From: Pictodentalium vernedei
Taxonomy: Eukaryota > Mollusca > Scaphopoda > Dentaliida > Dentaliidae
Length of the DNA: 64,000 nt
Direction of reading: 5' to 3'
Assembly: GCA_031216915.1 (NCBI GenBank)
Contig: CM062294.1
Coordinates: forward strand, 388,731,217-388,795,216
The notes beneath the pieces were generated by a model. That model did no database searches. It worked only from the letters and a program-made list of their open reading frames with translations, and was not told where the DNA came from. Below, one piece after another: positions 22,909-33,847 of this stretch; the stretch's first letter is position 1; the number at the start of each line of letters is the position of its first letter. The position numbers and the translations under genes were made by a program.

Positions 22909-23736
22909 CAGTGGAACCCTGTTACTTGAATAGCCACTTCACCAGAGAAAATTATTCAATTATCAGAAATATTCAATGTTCTAGAACTTTGTCATTTTCC
23001 TGTATTCTTGTAATAACCTAACATTTAGTCTATTATGTCTTGTCTGATCAAGATTCACAGAGCTCAGTCAAACAACACATAATACAGTGGGGTCCTGTTA
23101 ACCAGTGAGAATTAATCAATTAACAGGAGTATTAACTTAACAAGGATTTGATCACTTTCCTGTATTCTGGACATAAACTGAGTATTTATTCCATTATATC
23201 TTGTTTGACAGAGCTCAAAGAGCTCTGTCAAACAAGATATAATAGATTAAATGCCTGCATTGGATGAACTGAGGCCAAACTGGGTGATATACATGGGTAT
23301 TTCAGTGACTGTCAGGGTAATTTCTCGACAAATTGCAAGATTTTTTATTCAATTAACAGGAGTTTACTCTATAACCTATATGCAATTAACAGGGCAAATT
23401 TGTACTGAAGGTATGATAAATGGTTCTGTGTATTGATGACATATTCACTTAATAGGAATATCCAATTAAAGATATGCAATTAAGTAGGAACCACTGTATA
23501 TTAAATGCCTGTATTGGATGTACTGAGGCTAGATAGGTTGATAATCGTCAGAGTAATAGTTCAATGTATCAAAAGATTTTTTTTTTATTTGATTGGAGGA
23601 ATTTACTCTGCAACCTACATGCCATTCATTGTCAGGTTAAATTTGTACTGAAGGTGTGGTAAATAGTGTGGTGTTTGGAAATTATATCAACAGGGATATA
23701 CAATTAAGGGATATCCAATTAAGTGGGCTCCACTAT
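22909..23736. mobile_element. Cluster of three Tigger/pogo-like MITEs (family F)
   Basis: A complete copy lies at 23095-23496: CAGTGGGGTCCTGTTAAC at the left, GGAACCACTG at the right, TA on both sides, and a perfect central palindrome ATTATATCTTGTTTGACAGAGCTC-AAA-GAGCTC... at 23193-23243. To its left is a left half-copy (22909-23090), to its right a right half-copy (23500-23735). Ends starting CAGTGGAACC with TA targets match the pogo/Tigger branch of Tc1/mariner. Another full copy is at 33327-33744. Confidence 0.7.
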
Positions 23737-24252
23737 ATCTGTTTAGAGAGGCACTACAGAATTGATCACAAAGTATTATGAAATATTACTTTTTATCAGC
23801 TCCTGCCAGGCACCTGCAATTGCAGAAAAAACCCTATTTTTTTTAAAAAACTGTAATATGTGGTAGATTTAATAAACAGATCTTTCAAACTGAAGAGCAT
23901 ATCTCTATGCCCTGGATTTATTTTCAAAAATGTTTTAATGTCTCTGAGAATCTTATTTTGAGTTTACTATGGAGGAAAAAGAAAGCATACGCTAACAGTA
24001 CAAATATACCAACTTTCGTTTCATGTGTTAAGAAAGAGTATAACCCTCACAAAAAAATGTCTGACACAAAATCAGGGTATTAGTTTTTTTCTATTGACGG
24101 TGCAGTAATTACTTATACACAAGTTATAGACATATTACTAGCCAAAAATTGTGAGTTTGCACCTAAGCTGCGACAAATGGTATAAATGAAACAAACTGTA
24201 AGTCCATCAAGGGCAATAACTCTTACAAAAATACTCCAAATGATCTGCAATG
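23737..24252. other. Non-coding stretch, nothing recognised
   Basis: AT-rich, with a GGGCAATAACTCTTACAAAAATACTCC block of the kind found in old molluscan repeats near 24210. No gene seen. Confidence 0.4.
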
Positions 24253-24335
24253 GCTAGACATCAATAAGATGCACTTGCGACCCAAATATGAGTCCAATGT
24301 CATAACCACTGAGCCATCATGCTTCCACCAAGTAT

Positions 24336-24591
24336 TTAACCCTTTACCCAACGCAGACGATATCAAAATTTATTATTTTAAATATCATTTTTTAATTTTT
24401 TTCAAAACATTTCAACAAAACCATATCATGTGACCCCTCTTTGGAACAAGTTCGACAAGCTCGTTCCAAAGAGGGGTCACATGATATGGTTTTGTTGAAA
24501 TTTTTCGAAAAATATTTTTTCAGCTGCTGAATTTGCATATTACGCGGGTGGATGCGGGCGGATCCGGGCGATTCGTTGGGTAAAGGGTTAA
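24336..24591. mobile_element. TTAA MITE family A, copy A2
   Basis: TTAA-CCCTTTACCCAACG at the left and CGTTGGGTAAAGGG-TTAA at the right: a perfect 14 bp TIR with a TTAA duplication. The core palindrome is CATATCATGTGACCCCTCTTTGGAAC and complement. The right arm has a GC-rich GCGGGTGGATGCGGGCGGATCCGGGCG-type insert. Unit 2 of the segmental duplication shows the empty site (CAAGTATTTTAAAAGTTACTG near 25607). Confidence 0.9.
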
Positions 24592-25259
24592 AAGTTAGTT
24601 ACTGAGTTTAAAACCTTTTTGGTTACTGATGGACAGACTGACCGACAGACGCTGCCACATACACAGCTGCTTGTCGCAGCTAAAAAACATATGAACAGGA
24701 AGAGTTCTCTTAACAATACTCCTTTGATGTCAGACTCTACTGGATTTCCCATGGAATGAAGTCATGGTTGCATTACATATTACCTAGGCAGTGGTTTTTA
24801 GTCAAGTCTTGGCTGCCTTAACAAGCATCCAAGACTTGACTAGAAATCACTGCTGAGCTCCAACATCAAGAGGCTGTGGTCAGATGGAAATTACCTAGGC
24901 AGTGGTTTTTAGTCATCTTGGCTGCCTGTTACCGCCAAGACTTCACTAGAAATCACTGATGAGACACCATATCAAGAGCCTGTGGTCTGGTGGAAATTCA
25001 AGACGACTGCCCAAGCCCTTAACGTGAACATAAAAACTCTAAAGAAGACTAAATTCAGAAATGATTGATAGTGGCAGGTGTCAATTTTGAATGTACAGTA
25101 GTTTTTAAAGCTTGCAGGTGATAATACAAAACATTGACACATGTTATGATGCATTTAAATATGTTTTATCAACTCAGAATAATACCTACATTGACACTGG
25201 CTAGACATCAATAATAGACACTTGCATACCAAATATGATGTCATTCCACCAAATATTTT

Positions 25260-25599
25260 CTTTATTCTTTATTGGGGTTTAACAACAACAGTTTGGACAG
25301 CCAGGGTCATCTTGTGTTGCACAGTTTTACGGGTGAAGGAAGCCGGCAAGAACGATCGAGCAGTGGTGAGCAACTAACAGACTCAACATACCAAATCATC
25401 ACAAGCAGGGTTAGCAAGGTTGAAGGCCGGTGTACCATCAACATGCAGTATGCCTTAGTACACAATGTCACTGGGCACCCCCGTGGGAAATCAGAATTAA
25501 GTGCCTTACCCAAGGACATTACACAGTTGCCCCTGGTGGGGATCAAACCGTAGACTCTCTGGTTTGAAGTCCAATGCCATAAGCACTGAGCCATCATTC
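25260..25599 (-). mobile_element. tRNA-derived SINE S3
   Basis: Same family as S2. It is flanked by a 16 bp target duplication, TTCCACCAAATATTTT (25244) and TTCCACCAAGTATTTT (25600). The head at the right reads GGTTTGATCCCC on the minus strand (B-box-like). Confidence 0.8.
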
Positions 25600-26105
25600 T
25601 TCCACCAAGTATTTTAAAAGTTACTGAGTTTAAAACCTTTCTGGTCACTGATGGAACAGACTAACCAAACGACACTGCCACATACACAGCTGCTTGTCGA
25701 AGTTAAAAACCCTATGAACAGGAAGAGTCCTCTTAACAATACTCCTTTGATATCAAAATCTACTGGATTTCCCACGAAATCAAGCCATGGCTGCATTACA
25801 TATTACCTTGGAAGTGGTTTTTAGTCAAGTCTTGGCTGCCTTAACAGGCATCTAAGACTTGACTAGAAATCACTGCTGAGATACCACATCAAGAGCTTGT
25901 GGTCTGGTGGAAATTCAGGACAACAACCCAAGCCCTTAAAGGTGAACATAAAACTCTGAAGGAGACTAAACTTCAGAAATGATCGATAGTGACAGGTGTC
26001 AATTTGGACTGTTCAGTAGTTTTCAAAGCTTGCAGGTGATAATACAAAACATTAACACATGTCATGATGCATTTAAATATGTTTTATCAAATCAGATGTT
26101 TTGAG

Positions 26106-26571
26106 TATTATGTAAGTATAGTAACTACAGTAGCTTCACCCCATGGCAAATACTGGAAATTAAAATCAAGGGACAGAATAACAGAAACAGCAATATAATT
26201 ACTATCTTTCCACTATGATGGATGAATAAGTAGCATGTCATTTCAGAAAATCCTATGTTCTCTAATGAACTAAAGCCTTCAATAAATGGGATTTATTTTT
26301 AAATAGTGGACTACAAACCTACTAGAATCCTGACCAGTCAGCGTTCAGTGGAGAGGATTCTACAGTATTCACACACTATGGTGATAAAAACAAACTGTTC
26401 ACACTACACTTGTGTTACAACACAGAAAGACAAGACAAAGTATGAGATACTCAAAATATAGTTATACCACTCACATGCCACATTTGCCTCTTCTGTTTTG
26501 TTTCAATTTCACTCTTACTAACAATTTTAAATATCAGGAGCAAATTTCCTTTTTATAATATCAGGGCTTAT
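26106..26571. other. Non-coding stretch, nothing recognised
   Basis: AT-rich sequence with no gene or clear repeat. Confidence 0.4.
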
Positions 26572-27078
26572 ATTTCGATGAGAATCCAAGAACCGATTGA
26601 CACAAAGATTCGTCCAACAAGAATCCATGTGGATTCTCGCAGCCTCTCTGACAGGATTTGCATGAAAAAAAATGGAGTCAATTTAACCCTTCACCTAACA
26701 TTTCAGCAGCAATTTAACAAATACAAAAGGCTAGGCTAACATGACCTGAAATATTCCGACACTTTGTCAATAAAATTGTACAAATAGAGCTGTCATTGGA
26801 ACCAGTTCAATGAGTCGGTTCCAACGACATCCATATTTGTAAGGTTTTATTGGTAAATATCATTTATTTTATTAAAAATTATCGAATTGAGTTTATGTTT
26901 TAAAAATTAAAAAGCTGTGTTGGGTAAAGAGTTAATATGTCTTATCAGTATACAACAGGGGTTCAACCATGGTGGGCTCATGGGATCCTTGGACACTCAT
27001 TGCAGGTGTGAATTCTTGCAACCATTTTTGCGAGAATCCAAATGGATTTTCTTAAATTTTGATGAAATATAAGACCTG
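26572..27078. mobile_element. TIR element C2 with an inner TTAA MITE
   Basis: Outer ends are CAGGGCTTATATTTCGATGA and the reverse complement of CAGGTCTTATATTTCAT, flanked by AATAT. Inside, TTAA-CCCTTCACCTAAC (26683) to GTTGGGTAAAGAG-TTAA (26935) is a 250 bp TTAA-type MITE whose core palindrome is GGAACCAGTTCAATGAGTCGGTTCC. It is the same arrangement as 6902-9325 minus element D. Confidence 0.75.
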
Positions 27079-27530
27079 AATATTGTTAAACATGACTAGA
27101 GATTGATACAAAAACTTCTTGAATAACAAAAAATATTGAACCACAATTGTTGTGTGTATTCAATGTTACCTGATACAATACAGATATTGAAAAATGTGCT
27201 TGATGTACCGCTCAAGGAATCTTGCCAACGTGCCAGAACATCATGTAAGCCCGCATTTGTTTAGCAATTACACATCCGATTGATGTTATGACATTATTGA
27301 CGCTACAACATGAATGAAATACTTTGACACATATCATGTCACATAAGAAAGAAAACAGACCGTAGAAAGGGGGTATTTTTCATTCATTCACTTAATTTAA
27401 GTTTAATCGTGGTATAAAAACTGAACACAACTCTGGTAGAGTACAGTGGACAGGAATCTATGCCATTCGTGAAAGAGTTGGAAAACAGCAACTCAGTTCA
27501 TTGATTCTTGTCCCCCATACTCCACCCTCA
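27079..27530. other. Non-coding stretch, nothing recognised
   Basis: AT-rich sequence with no gene or clear repeat. Confidence 0.4.
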
Positions 27531-27534
27531 TTGT

Positions 27535-27628
27535 ATTCTGTCTTATTCATTTTTTGTTAACTTATGACCCCTCAATGGAATGAGATCATCGAGCTCATTC
27601 TAATGAGGGATGTTAACTGGTAGAGTGC
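27535..27628. mobile_element. TTAA MITE family A core fragment
   Basis: Carries TCATTTTTTGTTAACTTATGACCCC and the palindrome CAATGGAATGAG-ATCATCGAG-CTCATTCTAATGAGGG. Both ends are lost. Confidence 0.5.
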
Positions 27629-27745
27629 TGGAAGCCCATATTTGGGCTTTATTCTGAAGTGCAGGTGCTGCAACTCAATGGCTTCATATTCTGTGGATGT
27701 GCTTTCATATTATTTTTGAATTGAAATTATTTAGTCTGTGAGGAT

Positions 27746-27809
27746 TTGCCTTGTTACAATTTATGGGAGAGTGCCACTAGGCACTCTCACATAAATTGTA
27801 ACAAGGCAA
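27746..27809. repeat. Perfect 30 bp-arm inverted repeat
   Basis: TTGCCTTGTTACAATTTATG...GAGTGCC, then ACTA, then the exact complement, with one base difference near the middle (GGGAG versus CTCAC). A 64 bp snap-back structure, likely the core of a MITE. Confidence 0.7.
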
Positions 27810-28059
27810 AGAGAAGTGGACAAATTTGGATGACCAAAAATACTTTAGCAATCTACCAGTTAAGCTTTGTTCTCCTGGCAAAAAGTTTGAAAAATAAAAT
27901 CTGAATGACCATTTTATCAAGGTAGTCAAAAAGATCACAGCTGCCATGATGAGGATGCTTTCAACTGAACAAACTTCTCAAGGCAAAATGAGAAATGGAC
28001 CATCAGAAGAGAACACACTCAATTCTCGCTGAAATGATCTGTCTAATTCTTATGTGTTC

Positions 28060-28600
28060 CAAACAAAAAATAGTAGAACCTGACGTGATTCTTCGGAAAG
28101 TCTTGCAAGAGAGCTCCTTATTTCTTTGTATACTGCTCGCGGATATTCCTGCCCAGGACAGGAAATCACTTGCCACTAAAATAAGTATAATTTGTTAACA
28201 TTTAACAAAAATCTCTCCTGCAAATTGTATCAAGTTTTTTATCAGAGATTTTTTAAGACAAATTTTAATGAATTTTTCATCAAATTAAGTCATGACTGCT
28301 TTAAATTTCAAGCACATCTATGCCCTTTCAAGGGCATGAACGAATCATGTTTTATTGAGCTGATTTGGGAAATATCATCGTCAACCCCATGCATACCAAT
28401 GTCAAAATACAGAATTTTCAAATATTTTTTTTCCCACTGTGCAACAAGGAATTTAACTAATTCATTCTTGTTTGACAGAGCTCACTGTGCTCTGTCAAAC
28501 AATCTTGAATTGGTTAAATTCCTTGTCTCATTAGGAGAAAAATTTGCAGCATGAAAGTTCAGTATTCTGACATCAGTGTGAATCAGGTTAAAGGGGTTCT
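28060..28600 (+). repeat. Repeat G, copy 1
   Basis: It shares with 48.08-48.48 kb (reverse strand) a GCGGATATTCCTGCCCAGGA-like block and a TTTTTCATC-AAATT-AGTCATG block. It also shares with 32.45-32.59 kb a TTTGACAGAGCTCA block and a TTCTGACATCAGTGT end. A central palindrome TTGTTTGACAGAGCTCACTGTGCTCTGTCAAACAA lies at about 28468-28502. Frames across it look faintly exon-like, but the repetition argues against a gene. Confidence 0.55.
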
Positions 28601-29186
28601 TTAGCCTAATAGAATAAAATTACAAACATCCTTTTTTGTTGATAAAATACTGAGAGGAAAATGTAGCAATCTGAAGTGGTAATCTAAGTTTATTTTTAAA
28701 ATAGTGAAAGCAGACACTACATGTTCAGAAAAGCTCAGCTGTGACTGTAAAGCATAATGTGTTCATGTCCGTTACCGACACTATCTCGATTGGACAATAC
28801 TAAACAATATACAGACCTCTAATATGCGTTCCTTTATGTGGTTTAGCGGTGGCACCTACGTAACACACAGCAAGAGTTAGAATATTCATGACAATAATGA
28901 GAAAAAAGGTCACAAAAGGTTAAAAACCTGTTTCTCAGGCCATACTGTATAAAAATCTCTACAAAAGTTCAGCTTTTAGTCTGGAGGTCGTTTTGAAATT
29001 TCTGAATAACTTTGTTGTACTGGATTGTTGTGATGGACCAGAAATGTCAACTGTTTTTCGTTGAATGAATCTTGAGATTTGCAGTGCAATCTCAACGAAT
29101 ACTTGGCAAATGAATAACATGGAAGATGGAAGAGTGTTGGGGAAGCACAGACATAAAAATAAAAATTTATATTTTACACCCACATT
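28601..29186. other. Non-coding stretch, nothing firm
   Basis: A minus-strand frame around 28970-29110 ends in a stop and has an AG before it, but the pyrimidine tract is poor. I do not call it an exon. Confidence 0.4.
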
Positions 29187-29540
29187 CATTTATTTATTTA
29201 CTTGGGTTTTGACAACATTTTTGACAGCCAGGAACATGTCATGTCAGACAGTTTTATGGGTGGAGGAAGCCAGAGTACCTGGAGAAAACAACCAAGCAAT
29301 GGTGAGCAACTGTCAGGCTCCCCAACATACTAACTCTACACAAGCTGGGTTAGCATTGGTTGAAGACAAGTGCACCATCAACATGCAGTACGCATCAGCA
29401 CATAGTGCCTCCATGCCCCCACATGGGATCATGGTTATGTGCCTTGCGCAAGGACACAATGCAGTTGCCCTAGCGAGGATCGAAGCATGGCCCTTTCGGT
29501 TTGAAGTCCAATGCTGTAACCATTGAGCCACTGTGCTTCC
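29187..29540 (-). mobile_element. tRNA-derived SINE S4
   Basis: Same family as S2 and S3. An approximate 16 bp duplication flanks it (ATTTTACACCCACATT at 29171, ATTTTACCTCCACATA at 29541). Tail TTTATTTATTTACTTGGG at the left. Confidence 0.75.
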
Positions 29541-29556
29541 ATTTTACCTCCACATA

Positions 29557-30154
29557 TTATTGATGAAACAAGACCAAGGCTTTCAAACAGGCTTGCTTAA
29601 CATCTGGGACAACCAAGATTTAAGGGCTATTAAAAGTTGTAATAATCTCCAACGCACAACAAGTTTTGGAATAATAATGCTGATTATAAAAGTCCATTTA
29701 TTTGTCAGTGGAACTTTCAGGTTAAGAAATACTAAAGTAATTATTTCAAACTTTACTTAACAATGAAGCAGCCAGAACTATTCATAAAAATTTCATATTT
29801 TATTATTTTTCCAATATTGGCCTCCAAGACTGAGCTTATGATCCTTCATTGGAATAAGTTCTTCAAGCCCTTTTCAATAAGGGTAATAAATGATGTTGTT
29901 GAGGCAAAAAATGATTTTCATTTATTCAAGAATTCCCAAGTAAAACCTTAGTGATAGACATATTAGGTGAAATGTTAGCCCAAAAAGTAGGACAAATGTT
30001 TTATTTTGGTGAGCATCCAGATTTCGACTTTAGCACGCCCAAAGGGAAACCAATATTTTCACTTTTTTTATGAACACTGGAAAATGCAATGTGGTAATAT
30101 TTGTTAACACTTTCTCTAATGAATCCATGCCATCCTTCTGTGTAATTTACAAAT
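29557..30154. other. Non-coding, with degenerate TTAA-MITE remnants
   Basis: A block at 29830-29890 (GCTTATGATCCTTCATTGGAAT and AGGGTAATAAATG) is a decayed family A core. Nothing coding seen. Confidence 0.4.
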
Positions 30155-30420
30155 TAAGCAGTTTAAAAAAATATATTTTTAAAAACATTTCAACAAAACA
30201 ATATCATGTGACACCTCATTGGAACGAGCTCATCAAGCAAAATTTGAAAAAACAATAATTAAAATAATAAATTTTGATATCTTATTGAGTAAAGGGTTAA
30301 CCCATTAACTTACACAACTAGAGGACCCCACTTGCCAAAAATGTTTTTGTATAAGTAATACTATTCATTTTTGCCTTCAAAACAAAGCTTATGACCCCTC
30401 ACAGGAACATGCTCCACATA
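30155..30420. mobile_element. Two truncated TTAA MITE family A pieces
   Basis: 30155-30302 carries AACATTTCAACAAAACAATATCATGTGAC, half of the core, and ends GAGTAAAGGG-TTAA. Just beyond, 30355-30415 carries TTCAAAACAAAGCTTATGACCCCTCA, part of another copy. Confidence 0.55.
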
Positions 30421-30529
30421 AGCAGTTTCTAAGAGAATGCCATATAACAGAATATAATCAGGTAAATTTAAAAATCTCCAGAACTTATCTGCATATTTTA
30501 TTTTGATTGATACCACAACAAATGTATGA

Positions 30530-30697
30530 TGCAAAGAGTAAGAAAAGCCAATCAGTTATGATGTCTTCCATTTAAAGGAACTTGCACTCCAGGCACTGGT
30601 ACCTGCAGCCTCCTATTTGAGTGAGTGGTATAACTTTTGTACCACAATAAACAAGCATTGCTTCACTTCCCAGTGTTCTCAAGGAGAAATGAAACAG
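30530..30697 (-). mobile_element. SINE-like family E, diverged copy
   Basis: It has CAATCAGTTATGATG, GGAACTTGCACTCCAGGCA, TACCACAATAAACAAGC and CACTTCCCAGTGTTCTC. The tail half is not clear. Confidence 0.5.
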
Positions 30698-30963
30698 TTT
30701 AAACGAGAAGTGATCTGTCTGCATTTCTTTCAGAAGAAATAGAAGTTGAGAAACAGTTTTTTACAGTTTTGTGGCCTAACACATAAAAAGAAGATGCTGG
30801 TCAGTAACATAAATCAATAGAAATTTTCAAAACACAAATCACTGCTGTTATAATTGTAAAAGACATGTCAAATAAACATTTTGCATACAATGCCGACACC
30901 TGAATCAGATACTGTATCCTTATGTTTTTACTGTTTATTTGTTTATTCAAATATTATTTGTTA

Positions 30964-31375
30964 GGCCCCACAAAGTAGATCTGTTTCTCAGGTCATTCTT
31001 TGTAAAGTTGCATGCGGGCAAGTGTTTTTTTATTTTATTTTTGTAATTATATCTTTGCTATCAAAAGTTCAGGTTCTTGGTTTGTTTTACGTTTTAGGCC
31101 CTCATAATGTACAGAACAGCATGGGTGGTAGTGTATTTCGGCCCCTGAGAGCAAGAAGGCTTTGCAATTCTAAAGCATTGCAAAGCCTTATTGCACTCAA
31201 GGAACAAATTTATCAATTTTATTAACTTGGCTAGAATTTCAGACATAAACTATTTAATTTTAATTGTTTAAGTTTGCACTCGTTATACAAAAAAGAGCAT
31301 GCAGCACCCAAAAGGACCATGAAGAAGGGCCTAAGAAACAGATTTTTTAACTTTTTTAGGCCTTATTGTTCATTT
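30964..31375. mobile_element. Family I repeat, fullest copy
   Basis: It starts AGGCCCCACAAAGTAG, has the stem-loop GGCTTTGCAATTC-TAAAG-CATTGCAAAGCC near 31150, and ends near TTTTTTAGGCCTT. Its left half matches 1083-1230 and its right half matches 6030-6200, so those two are complementary fragments of one family of about 410 bp. The flanks hold TTTATTCAAATA on both sides (30945 and 31378), a possible target duplication. Confidence 0.6.
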
Positions 31376-31443
31376 ATTTATTCAAATAGTAATCGTTACC
31401 CAGTTTGTTAGTTTCCAAATATGATAAATATGGCAGCAGTTAA

Positions 31444-31488
31444 TTCCATATTGTGGGGGGAGAGAAGACTCTCTCCCAATATGGAATA
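31444..31488. repeat. Short inverted repeat
   Basis: Arms ATTCCATATTG...GGGGAGAG and CTCTCCC...AATATGGAAT form a compact hairpin. Confidence 0.6.
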
Positions 31489-31797
31489 AACTGACATCAT
31501 ACATACTATAGTTGGTCACAAATAAACTGTACAACAAATATTTGTTACGACTACTTTTTCTTTACACAGAACTAACAACTGTGAAAAATAATAAATGAGA
31601 GAATTCTTACTTGTTTAATGTGAAGCAATTAGCATCTGCTGACATTTTGAAAGATGAATGAAAAAAGTGAAAATCTCTCTGTCAGCCAAGTATAGGTTTC
31701 GATTAACTCTATAGAAGTAACCAACAGCTTGCATGTGACATTCTAAAACCAGTGCAATTTTCACAAACTTGTAATGAGGAAAGATATGTAATATAAT

Positions 31798-32000
31798 ATA
31801 AACCTTTACCTAACAGATCTTATACTGAAAAATTTCCATTCAAATTAAGTTATTTTTAAAATTTTGCTTTCAAAACACAGCTTATTACCATTAAACTAGA
31901 ATAAGCTCATGGAGCTTGTTCTAATAACAGGGCATAAGCTATGTTTTAAAAGCTAAGAGAATTGTAATTGTAGTTTTCTAGATGTTAGGTAAAGGGTTAA
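31798..32000. mobile_element. TTAA MITE family A, copy A6
   Basis: Left end AACCTTTACCTAAC (first bases decayed), right end GTTAGGTAAAGGG-TTAA. The core is CACAGCTTATTACC...AGAATAAGCTCATGGAGCTTGTTCT with mismatches. Confidence 0.7.
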
Positions 32001-32454
32001 ATATTGAAGTTTATAATACTTTCTACAGACAGTTTTATCAAAGGAGAAAGAAGATGAAAAACCTAGAAATAACAATAGAGCAGCTACATGTGAATATTAA
32101 CCTCCCACACACTGATGTCGCAATATAAAATTCAGGGTTCCCACAGACTCTTTAATCTTTATTATCATATTTTAATTACAAGATTTTAGAAACAGGATAT
32201 TACACGAAACTCTGAACTACAAGTCCTGTGATAAAACACTTATATACAAATTTTACAAAAAAAATGTTTGTAGACTGTTTCTCTTGGGCTGCCATAGCCA
32301 TGACGTTGAACAATGACACATTCTAAAGTTTTTCAAGACAATTTTCGATTCCAGCTAAACTGAAGGACTTTCATGATCTTGAAGATACAATATTTTTTTC
32401 ATGGGGTTTCAAGGTTGTGGCAACCCAGAAATTTCAAGCCACAAATTTTCCCCA

Positions 32455-32590
32455 TAATACAACTAGAAGATTTAACTAATCCAGTTTTGTTTGACAGAGC
32501 TCAATGTATTGGCTAAATTCATAGTTGCATTATGGGAAAAATTACTGCTTCAAATTTCAGAATTTTGACATCAGTGTTTTGAAGGTTTAA
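32455..32590. repeat. Repeat G, partial copy
   Basis: CCATAATACAACTAGAAGATTTAAC...TTTGTTTGACAGAGCTC, then GCATTATGGGAAAAATTACTGC and TTTTGACATCAGTGT, as at 28.44-28.59 kb. Confidence 0.5.
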
Positions 32591-32699
32591 ATTTACTTCC
32601 TCATCATGAGCAAAGACTGGTCGTAATGCGCATTGGCTAAAAGCATACGTACTATCAACATGGATGAAAATCTCAACAAAAGCTAAATGCACAATGCAT

Positions 32700-33054
32700 T
32701 ATTTATTTGTTTATTGGGGTTTAATGACACTTTTGACAGCCATGGTCACCTTGTATCAGACAGTTTTACGGGTGGAGGAAGCCAGAGTACCTGGGTAGAA
32801 CCACCAAGCAATGGCAAGTAACTGTCAAACTCCTAATGTACTAACTCCACACAAGCAGGGTTAGCACTGAATGAAGACAAGTGCACCATCGACGTGCAGT
32901 ATGCCTTAGTTCACTGCTCCACTGTACCTCCAAATCAGCAATTAGGATTAAGTGCCTTGCCCACAGACACAATGCAGTTACCCCTAGAGGGGATCAAACT
33001 GTGAACCTTTTGGTTTGAAGTCCAATGCCATAACCACTGAGCTACCACACTCCC
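32700..33054 (-). mobile_element. tRNA-derived SINE S5
   Basis: Same body and head as S2-S4. Tail TTATTTGTTTATTGGGGTTTAA at the left; head GAGTGTGGTAGCTCAGTGG on the minus strand at the right. Confidence 0.75.
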
Positions 33055-33326
33055 AACAGTGCCACAATACTCCTATAAACCATGTGGCATTGATTAGAAG
33101 TCTGATTTACTAACCAAAGAACCACCATCCTGCTGTTCATTCACCAAGCTTTATACACAACTGTGATCACAAAAATGGACAGAGAATCCTGATCAGTTCA
33201 CGACTGGGTAGTGATCCAATGAAAGTTTTTTGTCTGCTCACCTCCCTGCAACACCACAGACCCTCAACCATTGAAAAAGAATTACAAGGGCACTGTTTTT
33301 TTCTGCTGGTGCGGTCTTTTGCAGTA
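33055..33326. repeat. Old repeat shared with 44.94-45.06 kb
   Basis: Blocks such as ACAACTGTGATCACAAAAATGGACA and CACCTCCCTGCAACACCACAGA recur in diverged form near 44950-45055. Both copies lie next to tRNA-SINEs. Confidence 0.4.
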
Positions 33327-33744
33327 CAGCAGAACTCTGTTAATTGAATAGTCACTTTGCAAACGGAAATTATTCAGTTAACAGGAGTATTCAAGTAACA
33401 GGAATTTGGTCAGTTTTCTGTATTCTGGAGATGAACTAAGCATTTATTCTATTATATTTTGTTTGACAGAGCTCATGGAGCTCTGTCAAACAAGATATAA
33501 TAGATTAAATACCTTACTGAATGCAGTGAGACCAAATAAGTCTATCCAGTGATTATCAGAGGAATTTCATGACGTATTACAAGAATTTTTATTCAATTAA
33601 CAAGAGTTTACTCTATAACCTATGCTATTAACAGGTCAAATATTGTATTAAAGGTATGGTAAATGGCTTTGTGTTTAGAAGTTATATATATTCAATTAAC
33701 AAAGTTATTCAATAAAGATATATCCAATTAAGTGGGAACCACTG
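33327..33744. mobile_element. Tigger/pogo-like MITE F4
   Basis: CAGCAGAACTCTGTTAATTG at the left, GGGAACCACTG at the right, TA on both sides. Central palindrome TTTTGTTTGACAGAGCTC-ATG-GAGCTCTGTCAAACAA. Full-length relative of 23095-23496. Confidence 0.75.
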
Positions 33745-33847
33745 TATTTTATTTACGAAATCTAGACTCTAATTGTATTGCAATGTGAACATGAAAAAGA
33801 CCGCTTCCATGAAAACAGTACCGCAGATTGTAAAACCAGCTTACTGA

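Larger units (their letters stand above)
24253..26105. repeat. Tandem segmental duplication H (unit about 945 bp)
   Basis: Unit 1 starts at GGCTAGACATCAATAA (24253) and unit 2 at the same motif (25198). Both carry GTTACTGAGTTTAAAACC, CTGCCACATACACAGCTGCTTGTCG, the ATTACCT-GGCAGTGGTTTTTAGTC hairpin segment and ATGATGCATTTAAATATG. Unit 1 alone has TTAA MITE A2 (24336-24591) and a second local copy of the hairpin segment (24779 and 24890, 111 bp apart). Unit 2 alone has a complete SINE (S3); unit 1 retains only the last 60 or so bases of the SINE region. Divergence suggests an old duplication. Confidence 0.75.

Noticed and set aside
28970-29110. A possible terminal exon on the minus strand
   Set aside because: The upstream AG lacks a pyrimidine tract, no domain is visible, and it would precede the 22.2 kb exon candidate with a stop codon.
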